Source: Lophius americanus | Taxonomy: Eukaryota; Chordata; Actinopteri; Lophiiformes; Lophiidae | DNA length: 64,000 bases | Reading direction: 5' to 3' | NCBI GenBank assembly: GCA_037951165.1 | Contig: JBBDHG010000014.1 | Span: 23,829,001 to 23,893,000 of the forward strand | Shown: piece after piece, positions 1-13,800 of the stretch | Numbering within the stretch: position 1 is the stretch's first letter | Layout: each line of letters begins with the position of its first letter | Translations under genes and position numbers: made by a program | Notes under the pieces: model-generated | What the model was told of the DNA's origin: nothing | The model's database searches: none | The model's input: the letters and a program-made list of their open reading frames with translations, nothing else

Positions 1-977
1 GTACAGTAATGAGATGTCAGGGTGGTCGTGTGTCTGCTGCGTACTTCTAACACGGTAGTTTTAAGAAAAAGTTATAAGAAAGAATTAAGAGATCAGTAGG
101 TCAAGCTGCAAGATTGAATGATAATGTGTTACAGCATGTATCTTGTCACTGAGCTGTAATTCACAATTTTTGGGTAACTCCAGTTGTTGGAAGTGTGAAA
201 TCTTGTTCCAGAAGAAGTTTGAGACCAGCTTTGTCCCAAAGACAACCATATGTTAGGTCTCATACAGCTGTGCCATAAGTCTTCCGCATGTCCAACTAAA
301 CATTCACTTGATTTCCAAACATATGGTTTCGTTTGCTGAACACCTGTACTGCTGTTTATCCGGGATTAAATTATTAATCAAACCACAAACTAATACCACT
401 TGTGGTGTGAAGTAAAGATTGCTGTGCGGAGGACAACATCTGTAGAAGCAGAGGCTGCTCAGACAATTACTTGTGCTCATCTGTTATTTTTATTTATGGC
501 TGGCTTGGCACAGTGGTAGAAAGTTGTTTTTCTCTGAGAAACATCTGTACTGTTCAGGTGCTGCCAAGGAACATCAGGCACAATGGGTAAAAAGAGCACA
601 GAGAAAAAGGACGTTCTGAATACCTGGCCGGAATTTAGTTTCCTCTCCCAAACTTCATATTCGCCAGGATCAAGTATAAAAATGTATCTCATATATTTTT
701 ATAGTCAAGAAGAATCACTATAAAAACGTATAATACTAACAGTTACCAATTAGAAGACAAACCTCTAAAATATATCAAAACCTGAAATACTGAAGTACGT
801 CCCTGACGAATCCTACATTTGTTGAACTGAGCTGATTCAATATCAATTTCTAAGGCAGTATTTAGTGAGACATTGAACTGCACAGTGAAGACAGCTTACC
901 ATTGTTTTATTAATGCTTTATAACACCGCACACATGTGGTTATGTATGCTCAAAATTACAATCTTAGAGTATCTTAC
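1..977 (-). other. part of diaph3 intron 16
   Basis: Intron downstream of exon 16. I looked for the next FH2 exon on the minus strand and saw none of its conserved motifs. No repeat family recognised. Confidence 0.6.
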
Positions 978-1286
978 CTTGGACCAGTTGAGGCGCTTCA
1001 TGGAGGTCTCAAGCTTAAAGTCCTTCTTAGGCCTGAGGCCATAAGGCAGCACTTGGTCGGTGGGGGAGACCAGACCAGCCCCAAAACCTAAAGGAGGTGG
1101 AGGGGGAGCACAAAGAGGTGGAGGCATGCCAGGGGCAGGAGGTGGGATAGGACAGCCAGGTAAAGGAGGCGGAGGAGGTGGAGGAGGAAGAGCTGGTGCT
1201 CCAGGTGCTGGAGAAGGGGCTGGAGTCCCAGACAGGGATGCCTGTCCAGTAGTGGCAGAGGGTTGCCCCACATGTGTGGCTCCAAA
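978..1286 (-). CDS. diaph3: diaph3 exon 16, FH1 and start of FH2 (residues 533-635)
   Basis: One hundred and three codons starting FGATHVGQPS. The FH1 proline tracts are ALPPPPPPPPLPG, IPPPAPGMPPP and APPPPPLGFG, which in this family bind profilin and SH3 domains. The exon closes with VLPYGLRPKKDF and MKRLNWSK, the conserved lead-in to FH2. Donor GTAAGA. The proline tracts are fewer and shorter than I remember for human DIAPH1/3. The next FH2 exon is not in positions 1-977. Confidence 0.94.
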
Positions 1287-4200
1287 CTGGTTGGACAGGG
1301 AGAACAAACAAAATAAAGACCAATATATCATTTAAACGACGTGGAGGGGGGTCTCTCTGCCTCTGTGATCTGTGTTTTCTGGGATGTAAGCCCCTAATAG
1401 GGTCTCCCAAAGCAAAGAGAAGTCAGGAGAGAGACCAAGAGGGATTCAAAGTTTCCAATGATTACACATCAAAGAAAGACCAGAAAAGGGCAACCAGGAC
1501 ACCCTTCTGGACCAGACCTGGGAGAGGAGCTCGCCCCAGTCTTGTGGCGGGGCCTTTTCCCAGAGCCCTGTCCTATGGGTCTAGAATTCAGATTTAATTT
1601 TAATTAATTAAGGATTTATATATCCAATTTTGTTTCCCAAATGTATAGCAGGAAGTTCTTTCTTCATTAACATCGTTCTCATTAATGGAAGCGTACCATT
1701 TTAGCTGTTCAGCAGAGGGCCATTGCTCACCAACCCGGTGGATTCTGTACAAACGCACCTACAATAATTTGTTTTTCCCAATGGTAAAAATCAAATGTTA
1801 TGACCACAGCTACAGAGCTTGGTAAATTGTATCATAGAGAGCAAATGGCTTATTGATCCATGCACCAGTTTTAGATGAAAGAGGAACAGTAAAGGTCAGC
1901 CCTGGGCTCTTGCTCTGCCTCTGGAGGGAAGAACACCTTTGCTGAATTAACAAATATGGGTGTGTGTTTGTTGGTGAGCCAGATGCAGACAAAAGCAGCA
2001 AGAGAAAGTGGATGTACCCATATTGGCTACATGTACCGTTATTATTTAAAACCAAGAGGTATTTGAGTATTCATTCTGTGTTTGCTCTCTCAAATTGAAA
2101 AATTATCAGGAAAATAAAAAGAAGATGTCTTCTCGTCTCTGTGTGTGAATTTATCTCGCAGTACCAGTGCATGGGAGCACCTCTCTGGAGAGTTGGGGGG
2201 TTGAGCGGAGTTGAAATAGTTAAGTGAAGCGGGATGCAGGAATTTCTTACAAGAATTTCCTCATGTGGGATAAAACTCAGTGAATAGCGAACATGTAGGA
2301 CCGCTCAGTGCTCTATATGCTCCAGTAGAAGAAAAAAAACACCCTCCATCCCAAAATAGAAAGTCAATCTCATAGTAAGAAATCTGAATCATTCAATGGG
2401 AGAATTAGAGCATTTTGTTATGCAATCAGTTGTATTATCTCATCCAATTTCATAACATTGAAACACATTTCACAAAAAAAATGAATTAAAAAACAAAGAT
2501 TTGCAGGTACCTGGCACCTGTAGGCCTGCAGTTCAGCTTGAAGTTCAGCTATTTTCTCTTCACACTTCACCAAGTGATTCTGCGCCTCCTGTCTATTAAG
2601 AAACTCCTCGTCAAACTGAAGGGAAGAAGTAAAATATCCAAAAGGAATCACACACAAGCACACACCAACGTTGAATCGTGTTAATTAGGAATTAATGTAA
2701 GCTGTCAGGGTTAATATTGTTTTAGCTTAATGGGATTAAGATTCATTATACTTTGATTAACTTCATTTAATGATTGAAACGTAACCTTTCATCAAACACC
2801 CAGTCATTAATAAATCTCTTGAAGTTCCTTACACACGACAATTAGGGAGCCTAGTCTTCTCATCAGGATCTACATCCCGCTGCAAGTCCAGAGTAAATTA
2901 TTCCATCCAAATGAACTCACACACTTCACATTTTAGGTTCAGGTGGGGACGGGAGAAGATTGAAGTGTCAAGATCAGGTCTGCCTTGAGGGTGACCTTGG
3001 TCAATTGTCAACGATCAACAAAGTGTGTGTGGTGTATACTGTGTTGAAAGCAATTACCAATGTTCTGTCTCACAACCATGGTCATTATTGCCTTTGACAT
3101 CAGCAGTGGTCAACAGTTGGGCCTTTTGTGGAAATTTTCATTTTTAAGCTGTGTTATTATGGTTTTATATTTCTCTGCATTGTGGAGTAGCATTGCTAAT
3201 TCATAAGCACTTGAACGCATTTAATTTTTTAAATACATTAAAAAAAATGTAATTCCTAACAAAGTAATGGCTTGAACTTAGAAATCAATCGATTAGAAAA
3301 TACTTTTTTCTGGGCACACATCTACTTTAGATAGTGCTATGATCTTGTATTGCGGTTTTCATAATACAGGCTCTCCAGAATTGTCTGTGTCAAACTTATT
3401 TGGCTGTGTTAGTAATCCGTAAAATTAAACTTTTTTTCAGGAAAAAATTGGATACATGACAGCTTGCCTTAGCATGTTTCTATTTGGCCATGAGGCCAAA
3501 TTCGTTAAATACTTGCCTTGTGTGCCAATTCCGAAGCTCTTTGTTCACACTCATCAATTCGTGCTTTATCTACACACAACTCTGAAAAACAAACAAACAA
3601 AAGAAAATAGACAAAAGTTAATCATGTTTTATTGACATATCAGCACTTTAAGTAAACAGCTTGAGGTATGTGACATCTTGCCTAGGAGGTGGCTGAAGTC
3701 CACATCGAGGCGCTTGCGATAACTGAAGTCTGGGTCAATGCCACCTCGGTGGAGCACAATTTGAGACACACACTCCTCGATGATCTTAAAATACTGGGGC
3801 CTGAGACACGAGTGAGAAAAGAAGTTCAAGACAGACTTTGAGAGAAGATTGTAGCAAAAACATTCAGTATTTCACTTGGTTAAACTTCCTCTCGTTTTAC
3901 GCATTTGTAAATTGTTTGTGTAAGTGTGTGAATATATGTGAAGGATTTATACGTTTCAGAGAGGGAGAAAGTCAGAGAGAGTTTTCTTCAAACTTCTGGG
4001 GTCGGATATCACTCTACCATGATCCCTAAGCCTACGTCTTATTAGAGCACATTAAAAAATATTTCACATCTTAAGATTTAATTTAACACATCACATCTAT
4101 GAGTTCACAATTCCTTCACTTTAACATAGAGTATTAGCACTGTAAAACATACAAATGTGCCGAGTCAATATTAGGGACTCCAGAGGGCTAAGAGTTTAAA

Positions 4201-7200
4201 TATTCATCTGATAAAATACAGTAACGTATTCCTTGATAATTGCAGAGTTTATTTTAATGAGCAACATTACACATCAATACAAAATATTTTGTGGCGGGTA
4301 GTTCACGTGTCGTTCACCTGGGCTTATTGTTATTGTACTGATATAAATACTGTTTGTCAGGATAGAAGGTAAAAAAAAAAAAGAAGAACAGTTTTAGAGT
4401 TTTTGGGAGACTAATACGACTAAAATACCTAATGTTACGAAATTAACATATCTATTGTTTTGATTAAACTTAGTATATTAATTATTACGATAAAAATAAC
4501 CGATTTAATAATTATTATTACCAATAATGATAATTACAATAATCACATCTTTTTTTTAAATATTCAAATGAACCTGAATAATAGTGAAAACAGACAACCA
4601 TTGACCGCTAATTGGCAACAAATCAATAAGCAGTTGTAGAGATTCTGGAGTTAAAATTGCTCAAATACTGAGTGTAATGATAAGAAATAAGAAAAGGAGT
4701 GGCCAGTATAAGAAACAAAGAATCTAGAAAGTAACAACAGATGACATGGAAGACGGAGACCCATCTTTCTACAGTGAGTAGCGAGTGAGGAGCATCTTTG
4801 ATCCGCTCATTATCTTACAACGATGCCCCTGAAAGTATGAATCTTTTCTACATCAAATCCTTCACAAATACTTTGAGACGTTTTAGAGAGCCACCCTGCC
4901 TTTCACCTTTCCTAAAATAAAGCTGAGATTGGATGTAACATGATGAATCTATTATTCTGAGGATGAACTGCACAGGGGAGTCTGTTTGAAAGTAGACAAA
5001 AATATTAATCAAATGGAATAAGGTCTGTTGTCAGTCAAGCTGCTGGTGTTCCTTTCATTACTCTGTGAATTTGGACTCCCCGTGTAATAGGGGGTCTATA
5101 TATTCTTGACATCAATGATATAGAGAAATAAATAACTGAAGCTCCCAACCGCAGTCAGACACAGGAGATGCAGTGCATTAATGGGATCACGTACAGACAT
5201 GATGCCATATGTGCCAAAGGCAAAGACCGTGTTATCAAGAGCAGGGTACTGGAAATAATACTGCAGGGAACAGAATGTATTCTGAAAATACAAATATACT
5301 CAACATCAACTGAAATCTAAAAGTCTGTAGAATTGCACCATACATGGGGAAATAATCACTCATCCATGCCATTGATGTACATGTTTTTTGTTTGTTTTTA
5401 CAATCATCAGAACAATTGTTTGGTATAAATGTGTTTTTATGAATTGCAGTTAAGATGAAGGTCCTTCGCATCTCTATGAATTTTTCTCCTTGATGGAAAA
5501 ATGTTTGAAACAACTCAGTGGGCATTAATACCACAATAGATTCAATTGCTGGAAAGTAGCTTGTGGCCACCAACAACTTTGAAAGTTAACTAAAGTTTTG
5601 ACATGGCCCAATACTAAAAGGACTTGTTATTTCAAATATAGATTCCAGTGGCGAGAAATATGTCATAATACTGAATAATACTAGAATAATAACTGTAAAG
5701 AAGGTTTAGATTATCATTGCACTAAAAGTATGGCAGGCAGGCAATAATATCGAGGGGCATCTAGTCTAGACAGAGAGAAATTAAAGCAAAAGGTGGTGCC
5801 AGAGAGTTTGTCTGGAGAGTGAATGTTCCATTATAACTAGGAGTAGGACCAACATGACTAGGACCAACATGACAGTATTTACAAATCATTCTCAGGAACT
5901 GCTCACAGTTAGAGCATTTAACATGGTTTGTCATGAAGGGTGGGTGGGCAAAAACTTGGTATAAATAATTGAAAATGATCACCACTACGATCCTCTTACT
6001 ACAAGAAACCATACTGTATGAGACAAAGAAAGAGAGATAGAAACAAAACAGTAATCCACAATGGTGTTGCTTTCCACCCCTGGAAAACGGTCTTGAACTG
6101 GTAAGCTAAAAGCTGTTGATGCTAACATATATGTTATTTGGGGAGAGTTTTTAAGCCCTTATGACCGTGTCTTTCCTTTTTTCTTGCAACAATGGAAATA
6201 TTTTTTTTTTTTAAAACCCATACAGAATATGGGATAGGGTTTAATTACTGTTCCTCTTCAGAAATTTCTGGCCTATAAAAAATGATAGCGCTAACGAACA
6301 GAGCTAATAAAACAAGAATCAAAAAGCCTCTCAGGCACAGATATATTAACACTGGCTATTTCACAATATCGAATTGAGAGCTATGGGACCTGACTAGCGA
6401 TTGCTGCACTCAATTACTATGGAGGGAAATATGAATTTGGCAGGAGGCAAATTCTTCTGTTCAGATATGTTCTTTGTCACTGTAAATCACTGGCTGTGTG
6501 CAAAGCCTGCATGCATTTTCAATAGTGTGTCCTTTTCAGTTAAGATGCAACAATACAATACAATATATATACAAAATAAATACAAAATCAAAATATCTGT
6601 GTAGGTTCTCATTCATCCAGGTAATGATAAAGCAACTGGGCTTCTCAGAACTGAGGAAACCTCTTGGATGGGTTCGAAAGATATTTCATCTCTCATCCAA
6701 GAGGCATCTTTATTTCTGAATGCTGAAACAGAAGGGTAGGCAACACAATTAAGACACAGTTCAAAGGTTCTATTATCGTACACTTCTGACTCTGACCAGT
6801 GCCAAAGAGAATTATTTATATTAAAAAAATGTAGAGACATAATGAATAGAGGCCATTAAAAAAGAAAAAAAACAGAAGAACACCATGTGCAAATGATCCA
6901 AAAAACATCAAATGAGAAAGGAAAACTTTTTTCGGCTTTTACCTAACATAGTAGTCGTTGCGTATTAGCATCAGGTGCTGGAGTATAGACAGGAAGAAAG
7001 GCTCTGCCCTGCTGTCCTTCACGATGCTCTGCACAATACTGAAGACATCAGCCGCATCAGTGCAAGGCAGTGAAGGACTCGTACAATAATTGAAATTTCA
7101 AATTTTCACAAAAATAGTAGAGGATATTGCAGTAAAAAAAAAAAAGATAATTATGTGTTCATAGAAATAAATGTCCTTCAATGTCATCCGTATTTAGAAT

Positions 7201-7802
7201 GTTTTTTTGCCAACTTAGATTTGCGGGCTTCTTTTTCTAATCAAGAAAAGGATATTCCAACTCGCTTTTGATGTCTTCCAGCCGGTGAGAGAACTCCAGC
7301 ATGTCCTCTTCTTTGTGCTCCTCGAATACCTTCAGTTGAATGTCAAGGGCCTCATTCCTGATGGTCGTCAATTGCTAAAGATGCATTAAGGTAGAAAAAG
7401 AGCAGAGGCTAAAACACATTCAGAAAGATAAAGAATGAGAAAAAAACCTCTCTTACATCAGCACCAAAAAGGGAAGCAACAAAACAGCGAGAGACAGGCA
7501 GCTCATGTTGAACGCTATAAGCAATCATTTGCTTTCACTTTCATTTATTTGTTTTCTTGTCAGGTACAAGAACATGTTTTACCACAGGTAAACATGTTAA
7601 ATAGATGATATTAAAGCCAGTGGAAAGATTATTAGCTTTGGGCAGAAACTTTATTAGTTTCTGGTGACGGCACAGAGGAAGTGTACTCTCTTGTTTTCAT
7701 ACACATTTTCTTGAACAAATTTACAACATTTCAGTGAAGTAGACAACTCATTTTTATATATCAGTTTGAAGCTAGTCTGATTCTACATTGCATGGCTATG
7801 TC

Positions 7803-7848
<46 letters not shown>

Positions 7849-10800
7849 GCGCTTACCGGCAATATCTCTTTCAGGCCACAGCGCATGAATTCATTTCTGA
7901 TGTGCAGCCTGAAGTCCAGCTCATCAGGAGATGTTACTAGTGCATTGATGAGCTGCATACATGCCACCTGTAATAGGAAGAGTACGCAGAGCAGAGCGGG
8001 ATGGAGAGAATAGGAGAGAGAAGGGTGAGAGAGGCAACCGGAGAACGAGATGACAGTCTTTCTTCTTCCAGAAGTTGATGAAAAGCATGTCGGCATGAAT
8101 TCAGAATGAGTTATGTCCCCTGGAAGCAGAGGACCATAACTAATGCATGTGTATTTTCTCCAGTCACCAAGTAGGTGGGGGGCTTATTTTAATATTAATG
8201 GAACAACTGCAGACCCATATACACAAAAACTAACTAGCAGTCAATTTAAGGGCAAAGTCGCTCTTTTGGAAGCTGTTTTTCACTCCCGTCTGAGTTTGGT
8301 TTACTGCACAGGGACTTCTCTATCCTGTGACTCTCCAAGTAGCCTGGCAAACACAGACAGAAAACATCAATTATTGATCAATCCAGTCATGTGTGAAAAG
8401 AGGTTATGGGAATTCTGGGGCCTAGGAATGATATTCAGATGTTTCAAATTTAAAGTTTTATAGTTTGCAGATAATTTGATAGCAAACTCATGGGACAGTC
8501 GTTTCATATGTGATTATTTAATTCATGAACATACGAATAACGTATATATTTAAATATACTTTTACTGTGTGTTCAGTTGTGAATTTACAATAATACAAAG
8601 ATTAGTAAAACTTCATAGATGTAAAATCAATCACACTTAACTGGTCGATTTTAGGGGCCCACATGTCAATTTACACTATATATCGGAATGCAGTATGTCC
8701 CTCAGCTTCTACCAGTTTACATTGTGGAGAAATCTAATCAAGACAGACAAAAAGGCTTCTTCCATACATTGCAATCATTAGGTTGAAAGTGTTCCTACCT
8801 TAATAATGCATGGGGATAAAAGGAAACTGCTGTGCATTAGGAAGCAAAAAATAAAAACCGAAAAAAATCAATGGAAAAGGGAGTGTAGCTCTGTAGCAGT
8901 GACATGTTTGCAAAGACTTTTTCTTTATTAAAATCATCTCTATGAATAAAATTCTAGCTTCTAGTCTTTTCCTTTCCTCACTTTTTCTCCCTCATCAACG
9001 CCTGCTGCTGCTCATTTCCTGCTAAGCCTCTCAGAATGTCCCTACCGTGTTCCACCTGCCAATAGCAGTTACACATTTAAAAAAGGACTTAAAACTTTCC
9101 TTTTTAGCAGAACCTCTAACTTTAATTAACTTTGCTGCTTTTTGGTCAGGTTTTTATATAGTTATTTTATTTTTTATTGATGCTTTTATCTGCTTTTACT
9201 TTGTAGCACTTTGAGATTTGATCCAAAATGCATTATAAATGAAATGTATTATTACGATTATTATTTTTATAACAACAAAATGAATGCAAATGCTGCAGAT
9301 AATACTACGTGGTTCAAAGAAGCTATCATTGTTTAATTAAGTTCCGTATTTGTCACTGCATACTTAATAAGAAACAATCGAATGAAGAAATGCTTTGATA
9401 GAATAGCATTTGATGTGTTTATTTATCTGTGTCTTTGTGTGCAACTGGGAGTATTGGTTGAATTATTACACAAATACTACTGACTGAAAGTGCAGCCAAA
9501 ATACTTTAATGGTGAATTAATGACTGTGAGACAAACCAGTGCTGTCTCAGGTTTTAAATGCCCATGTGAAATAGCTACAGGGTATGCTTCGGTAAAGAGA
9601 TGATAAATCAGAAAGATTATGATTACAAAGAGAAGAATTATGTGGAAAGTGAGTGCAAGGGATGATGAAATAGAAAGGCAAAAACTTCCCAAACCAAGTA
9701 TATCATAAAGGGTTCTGAATTCACAATGTATATCAACCTTTATATTAATAGTTGTTGGGAAAGAATATGAGAAACATATGGCCATTCAAAGTTTTAGGTT
9801 AGAGAAATCTACCGTTTTGTTTAATTTTCTTCTTATTGTTTTTAGCACATTTAGATAAATCCTGGTTCAAAACATATACATATTTAAAATCCCAATCCGC
9901 TTAAATCACTATCTTAAATTTGTTTCAAGGGCAATTAATTGACTCTCAGAAGAACAGATTTAATTTAGAAAAAGGAGTTTAACCAAATAATCTTGACATA
10001 AAGAGACTTTCAGGAAATCGGAGAATACAACCCAGAGCAGTCTGCTTGTGAAATGTTGAACTTGGCCATTAGACATTTCACTTCACAAAACTGAGGGGAA
10101 GCAAGGTGTCAATGCCTTTTCAAGTTCTCTGCACTTACTTGTAATTGGACCGAGCGATCTCTTAGCCCCTGCACAATGGGACTGAACCTGTCGACGTCTC
10201 GCCACTCCCCTGCAGTGGTGATGGCTTCAAGAACCTTTTCCAAACTAAATGAGAATATGAAAAACATGAGCAAACAACTGGGAGGGAAAAGCAAGAAAGA
10301 CATTAATTGAAAGGGAAGTTGAACATTTGCTGTCTCATTTTTTCAACAGTTCCTTTCTTATCAAATTTGAGCCAAGTGTTTGGGCTTCTTCTGGACATTG
10401 CTTCACCTTGCACCTTGCAAATGCAAACGGCTGAATGCTTAAAAAGAGAGATAATCATTTAAACTCACTATCAATTTGTACTTTTCTTTAAATTCAAGTT
10501 GTAAAAAAATATCAGAATTTGGTCCAAGACCAACACCTTGACTGGACCAAGCAATACTGTCATACACAGTTTTCCGTGTGATTCAGCAGTCATGACACGC
10601 TTACTCCTAACACTTGACTTACAGGGAATTGCAGCAGTTGAGCCCTCTGGCTGTTTCAAGCTTTACCTTTTTCTTTTTGCATCAAACCAAACATTTCTTT
10701 CAACATTAGAAAAACAGTAAGACATACAATAGATATCTTAACAAGAATGAATGATGCCAGAACATACGTGTTCTCTTCGCCCACAATACAGATGGCTGAC

Positions 10801-13800
10801 AACAGCTTTACCACGTCTGTCATCATGGCTGACTGGGTAGGATCAATGGCCCTTGCAAGCAGCGCAAGACTTTTCTCCTCCCCCAGAATTCGATCCAAGC
10901 CATACTACAGTAAACACAAACCAAGATAAATTGTAAATCTACTCATTTGAAGCAAGAAGAAGAGAAGAATACAATGTCAACATTTTTCGAAAGAACACAG
11001 GAGAAAATGTGATTGAGGGAAAAGGTCGTTCTGATCAGAATGATGAGTATTGAATAAAACAAAAATAAAAAACTGTTTTAACAACATTCATAGTTAAAAA
11101 ATAAAGGATTCAGATTCATTTATATTTGTCCGATTTTGCTTGTAAACAAAATGTCCAGTAAATATATTCATTAAAATAATTAAGTTTTTTAGAGCAGTGT
11201 GGTGGGCTACTTTCGCCTTTATGTCAAAACACATGAAAGCATCCATCCCATAACTAGTCTGGCCCTCAAAATTAGCCTCCTTGACCAGAAAACCTACCTT
11301 CAAATTTGGAATCAAATTGGTATCATTATTGGTTAAATAGCTTTCGAGAAACCCAATATTTTTCGTGTGGTTGTTTTTCTTGAGCTCTAGCTCAGTACAT
11401 TTTAAAGAAATCAGCTGGATAATCACTCTTTCTGCATCAATTTGCTCCTAGCTTCAATTCAGTAGAAAATGCACCATTACTCTTCGAAATAAAAACATTC
11501 TGGATCCAATGTATTTGTGTCCAAATCATATTTTGTCCATTTTTGTCCCAAGCAATGTACCCATGAGGTTAGAAGCCACAATCTTGCAAATTCACTTAAG
11601 TCATAATGGTAAATTATTATTTAAATAAGCTAAGGATCCAAATATTGATACAAATCGGCATCAAACTCTAATGCACTGAACCTTGGGCAATACCCTATCA
11701 GTGAAAAAGCATTCCAGCAAACACAAGGTCTTCTTGGCAGAGCTAAAATAAAATATCTTTCACAGAAACACCAAGCATTACTGAGCTCTTGAATGATCTT
11801 TTCAGTTTGCTTTTTTTGATGAAGGCTTTATATAATTGGGGAGGCTGTCAGCTAAGTTATGCAGTATCCACCAATATTGTCCTCGTATCTGAATCGATAT
11901 TTGTTTTAACTTGATATTATTAATGGCTTCTAAAAGCACACTTCATAAATAAATTCAGAAATCTCCAGTAACTGAATTTCCAAAAAAAGAAAAAAAAAAG
12001 AACTGTGTTAAATATGTGGTTAAAGCTTAGAATAAGTGACACAACTAAAGCAGATTTGTCTTTTTCTCACACTTCAAAAAAACAATTCTGGATGTATTAA
12101 AATCATTTTTCTTTCAGAAAAGTAAATCTGAATCCTCCATAACATCATAATAAACTTTATTAACAGGATAAACAGCGTAAATACTGACCAAAACGGTTCA
12201 TGAGTAGTAAGAATGCTGTGAGAACAAGCTTGATGTAAAAGCTCAAAGGTAAAGATGACTTATTTTCGCCGATAGTGCTAAACAAACACTATTTTATTAG
12301 TTCATATATTCTCCAAACCGGAGCTTAAAATGAGCAAGCAAAGAAGGAAGATTTGATTTTCCACAGCTTTCATCAGATGTGCTCCTTTCGACATAGAAGA
12401 TTTGGTCTCTCATCTTCAAACACTTTTTATGAATTTTAAGTTTTGCATCTTGTACTAGTGCTATTACTAATGCTATACGTACTAGTGCTATTATTTTAAT
12501 TGTATATTTCCAATTATCAGAGATATACTTCATACATCAGGGGTGAAATGGTTCATGTATCCGAACCAAAACTAATCGGCATGGGACTTTTGGGTCGGCA
12601 CGCACGTGTACTGAACGAATGCAGCCAGTCACTTTGCATATGGGACTCAAATTTACGAGGGACCAGAAGTTGTAAGTTCAGTCAGCCCATCAGGCTCGTG
12701 GTCATGGCGACTGCAGTCAAACAGGAGTTTGAAGAACCTCCCACATCATAAGTCTACTGTGGGGGAACACTTCAGTTTTGCAGTCACGGACGGACAAAGA
12801 TGTTGACTGTACTGAAGCTGTGGGAATGTGTGCAACCGCAATCGGGTATGCAGCTGGTAGCAAAACTAATATATCAACTCATTTGAAGCGGCATCAGCCG
12901 AGTGTCAACATCAGAGTGACAATTAAATAAACGAATTCAGGGAAATCACGGCTTGCTTGATAATAATTCAGTTCGCGGTAAAAAAAAAGAAAAAACAGGC
13001 GCCATTGGAGGGTTTATAGAAGCAGATATGATCGGACCCCGTTGATGAAACTCGCTCTGCTGTTGACTTAAAAATGGCAGTTCAGTGTTCAGGGTGCTTA
13101 TCTGGCACTAGTCTAGCCAAGTCTAGCCAGAAGCTGGTGCTTGGGCTGTCAAAAAGCAAAGAATTGGTGCTAAGTCAGCCTCTGGATGGTTGAACGGGCC
13201 TTTGGGCCTGCCATCTCTTGTCCCGCTGCAGTTTTGGCCCTGGGGGTGGGGGCTCCCTCTGTCGCAGACTGAAGGGGCCTCTGTCTGCTCTCTTGGGGGT
13301 GGTTATCAGGGGGGCTTTGTCGTTTCCATTGTATGGCTGTCCTCGCCCCGGGGCTCTGGGCAAGACTGAGATGAGCTGGATCTTGGGGCTATGGGTTCCG
13401 CTCATGGGGACTCTGGCTTCTCGTCAGGGTGGGGTCCTCTTTCTCCTGTTTTCCTGTGGGCCTGCTCTTGACCGGGGTGATTCCACTTCGGCCCCTGGCT
13501 GGCACTGGCGTGCGGCTTATCCAGGGGCACGTGGCCTCGGGTCCTTCATCCTCTTGGGGGCCATGGGGTAACTTTCCGCGTACCGTTGTTGGTAGGGCAC
13601 GGCGTTGTGACGAAAACCAATTGAATCCACATCCAGTGAAAATAGGTTTTCCCTCACACATGCGCATGCACACTCACAATAATGTGAAACCAAAGCAGTA
13701 GAGTTATGAATGTAATGTTGATATGGGTATGTTTATGCGTGTTTGCGTATACATGTATGCATATATATACATATTTATGTATATATAGTTACTGCTATTG

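Noticed and set aside
1060..1335. Glycine-rich plus-strand open frame
   Set aside because: It is the antisense shadow of the proline-rich FH1 exon.
5235..5576. 113-codon minus-strand open frame in diaph3 intron 12
   Set aside because: No similarity to the formin sequence expected between exons 12 and 13, which join directly.
7250..7260. A conventional GT-AG reading of diaph3 intron 11
   Set aside because: No GT donor or AG acceptor gives the conserved protein in frame; only AT-AC borders do.
7792..8013. Cys-Val repeat open frame on the plus strand
   Set aside because: It comes from the TG repeat and the antisense of diaph3 exon 10.
13175..13701. Several overlapping open frames of 76-117 codons on both strands
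   Set aside because: GC-rich repeat sequence has few stop codons; no domain, splice logic or conserved motif is visible.
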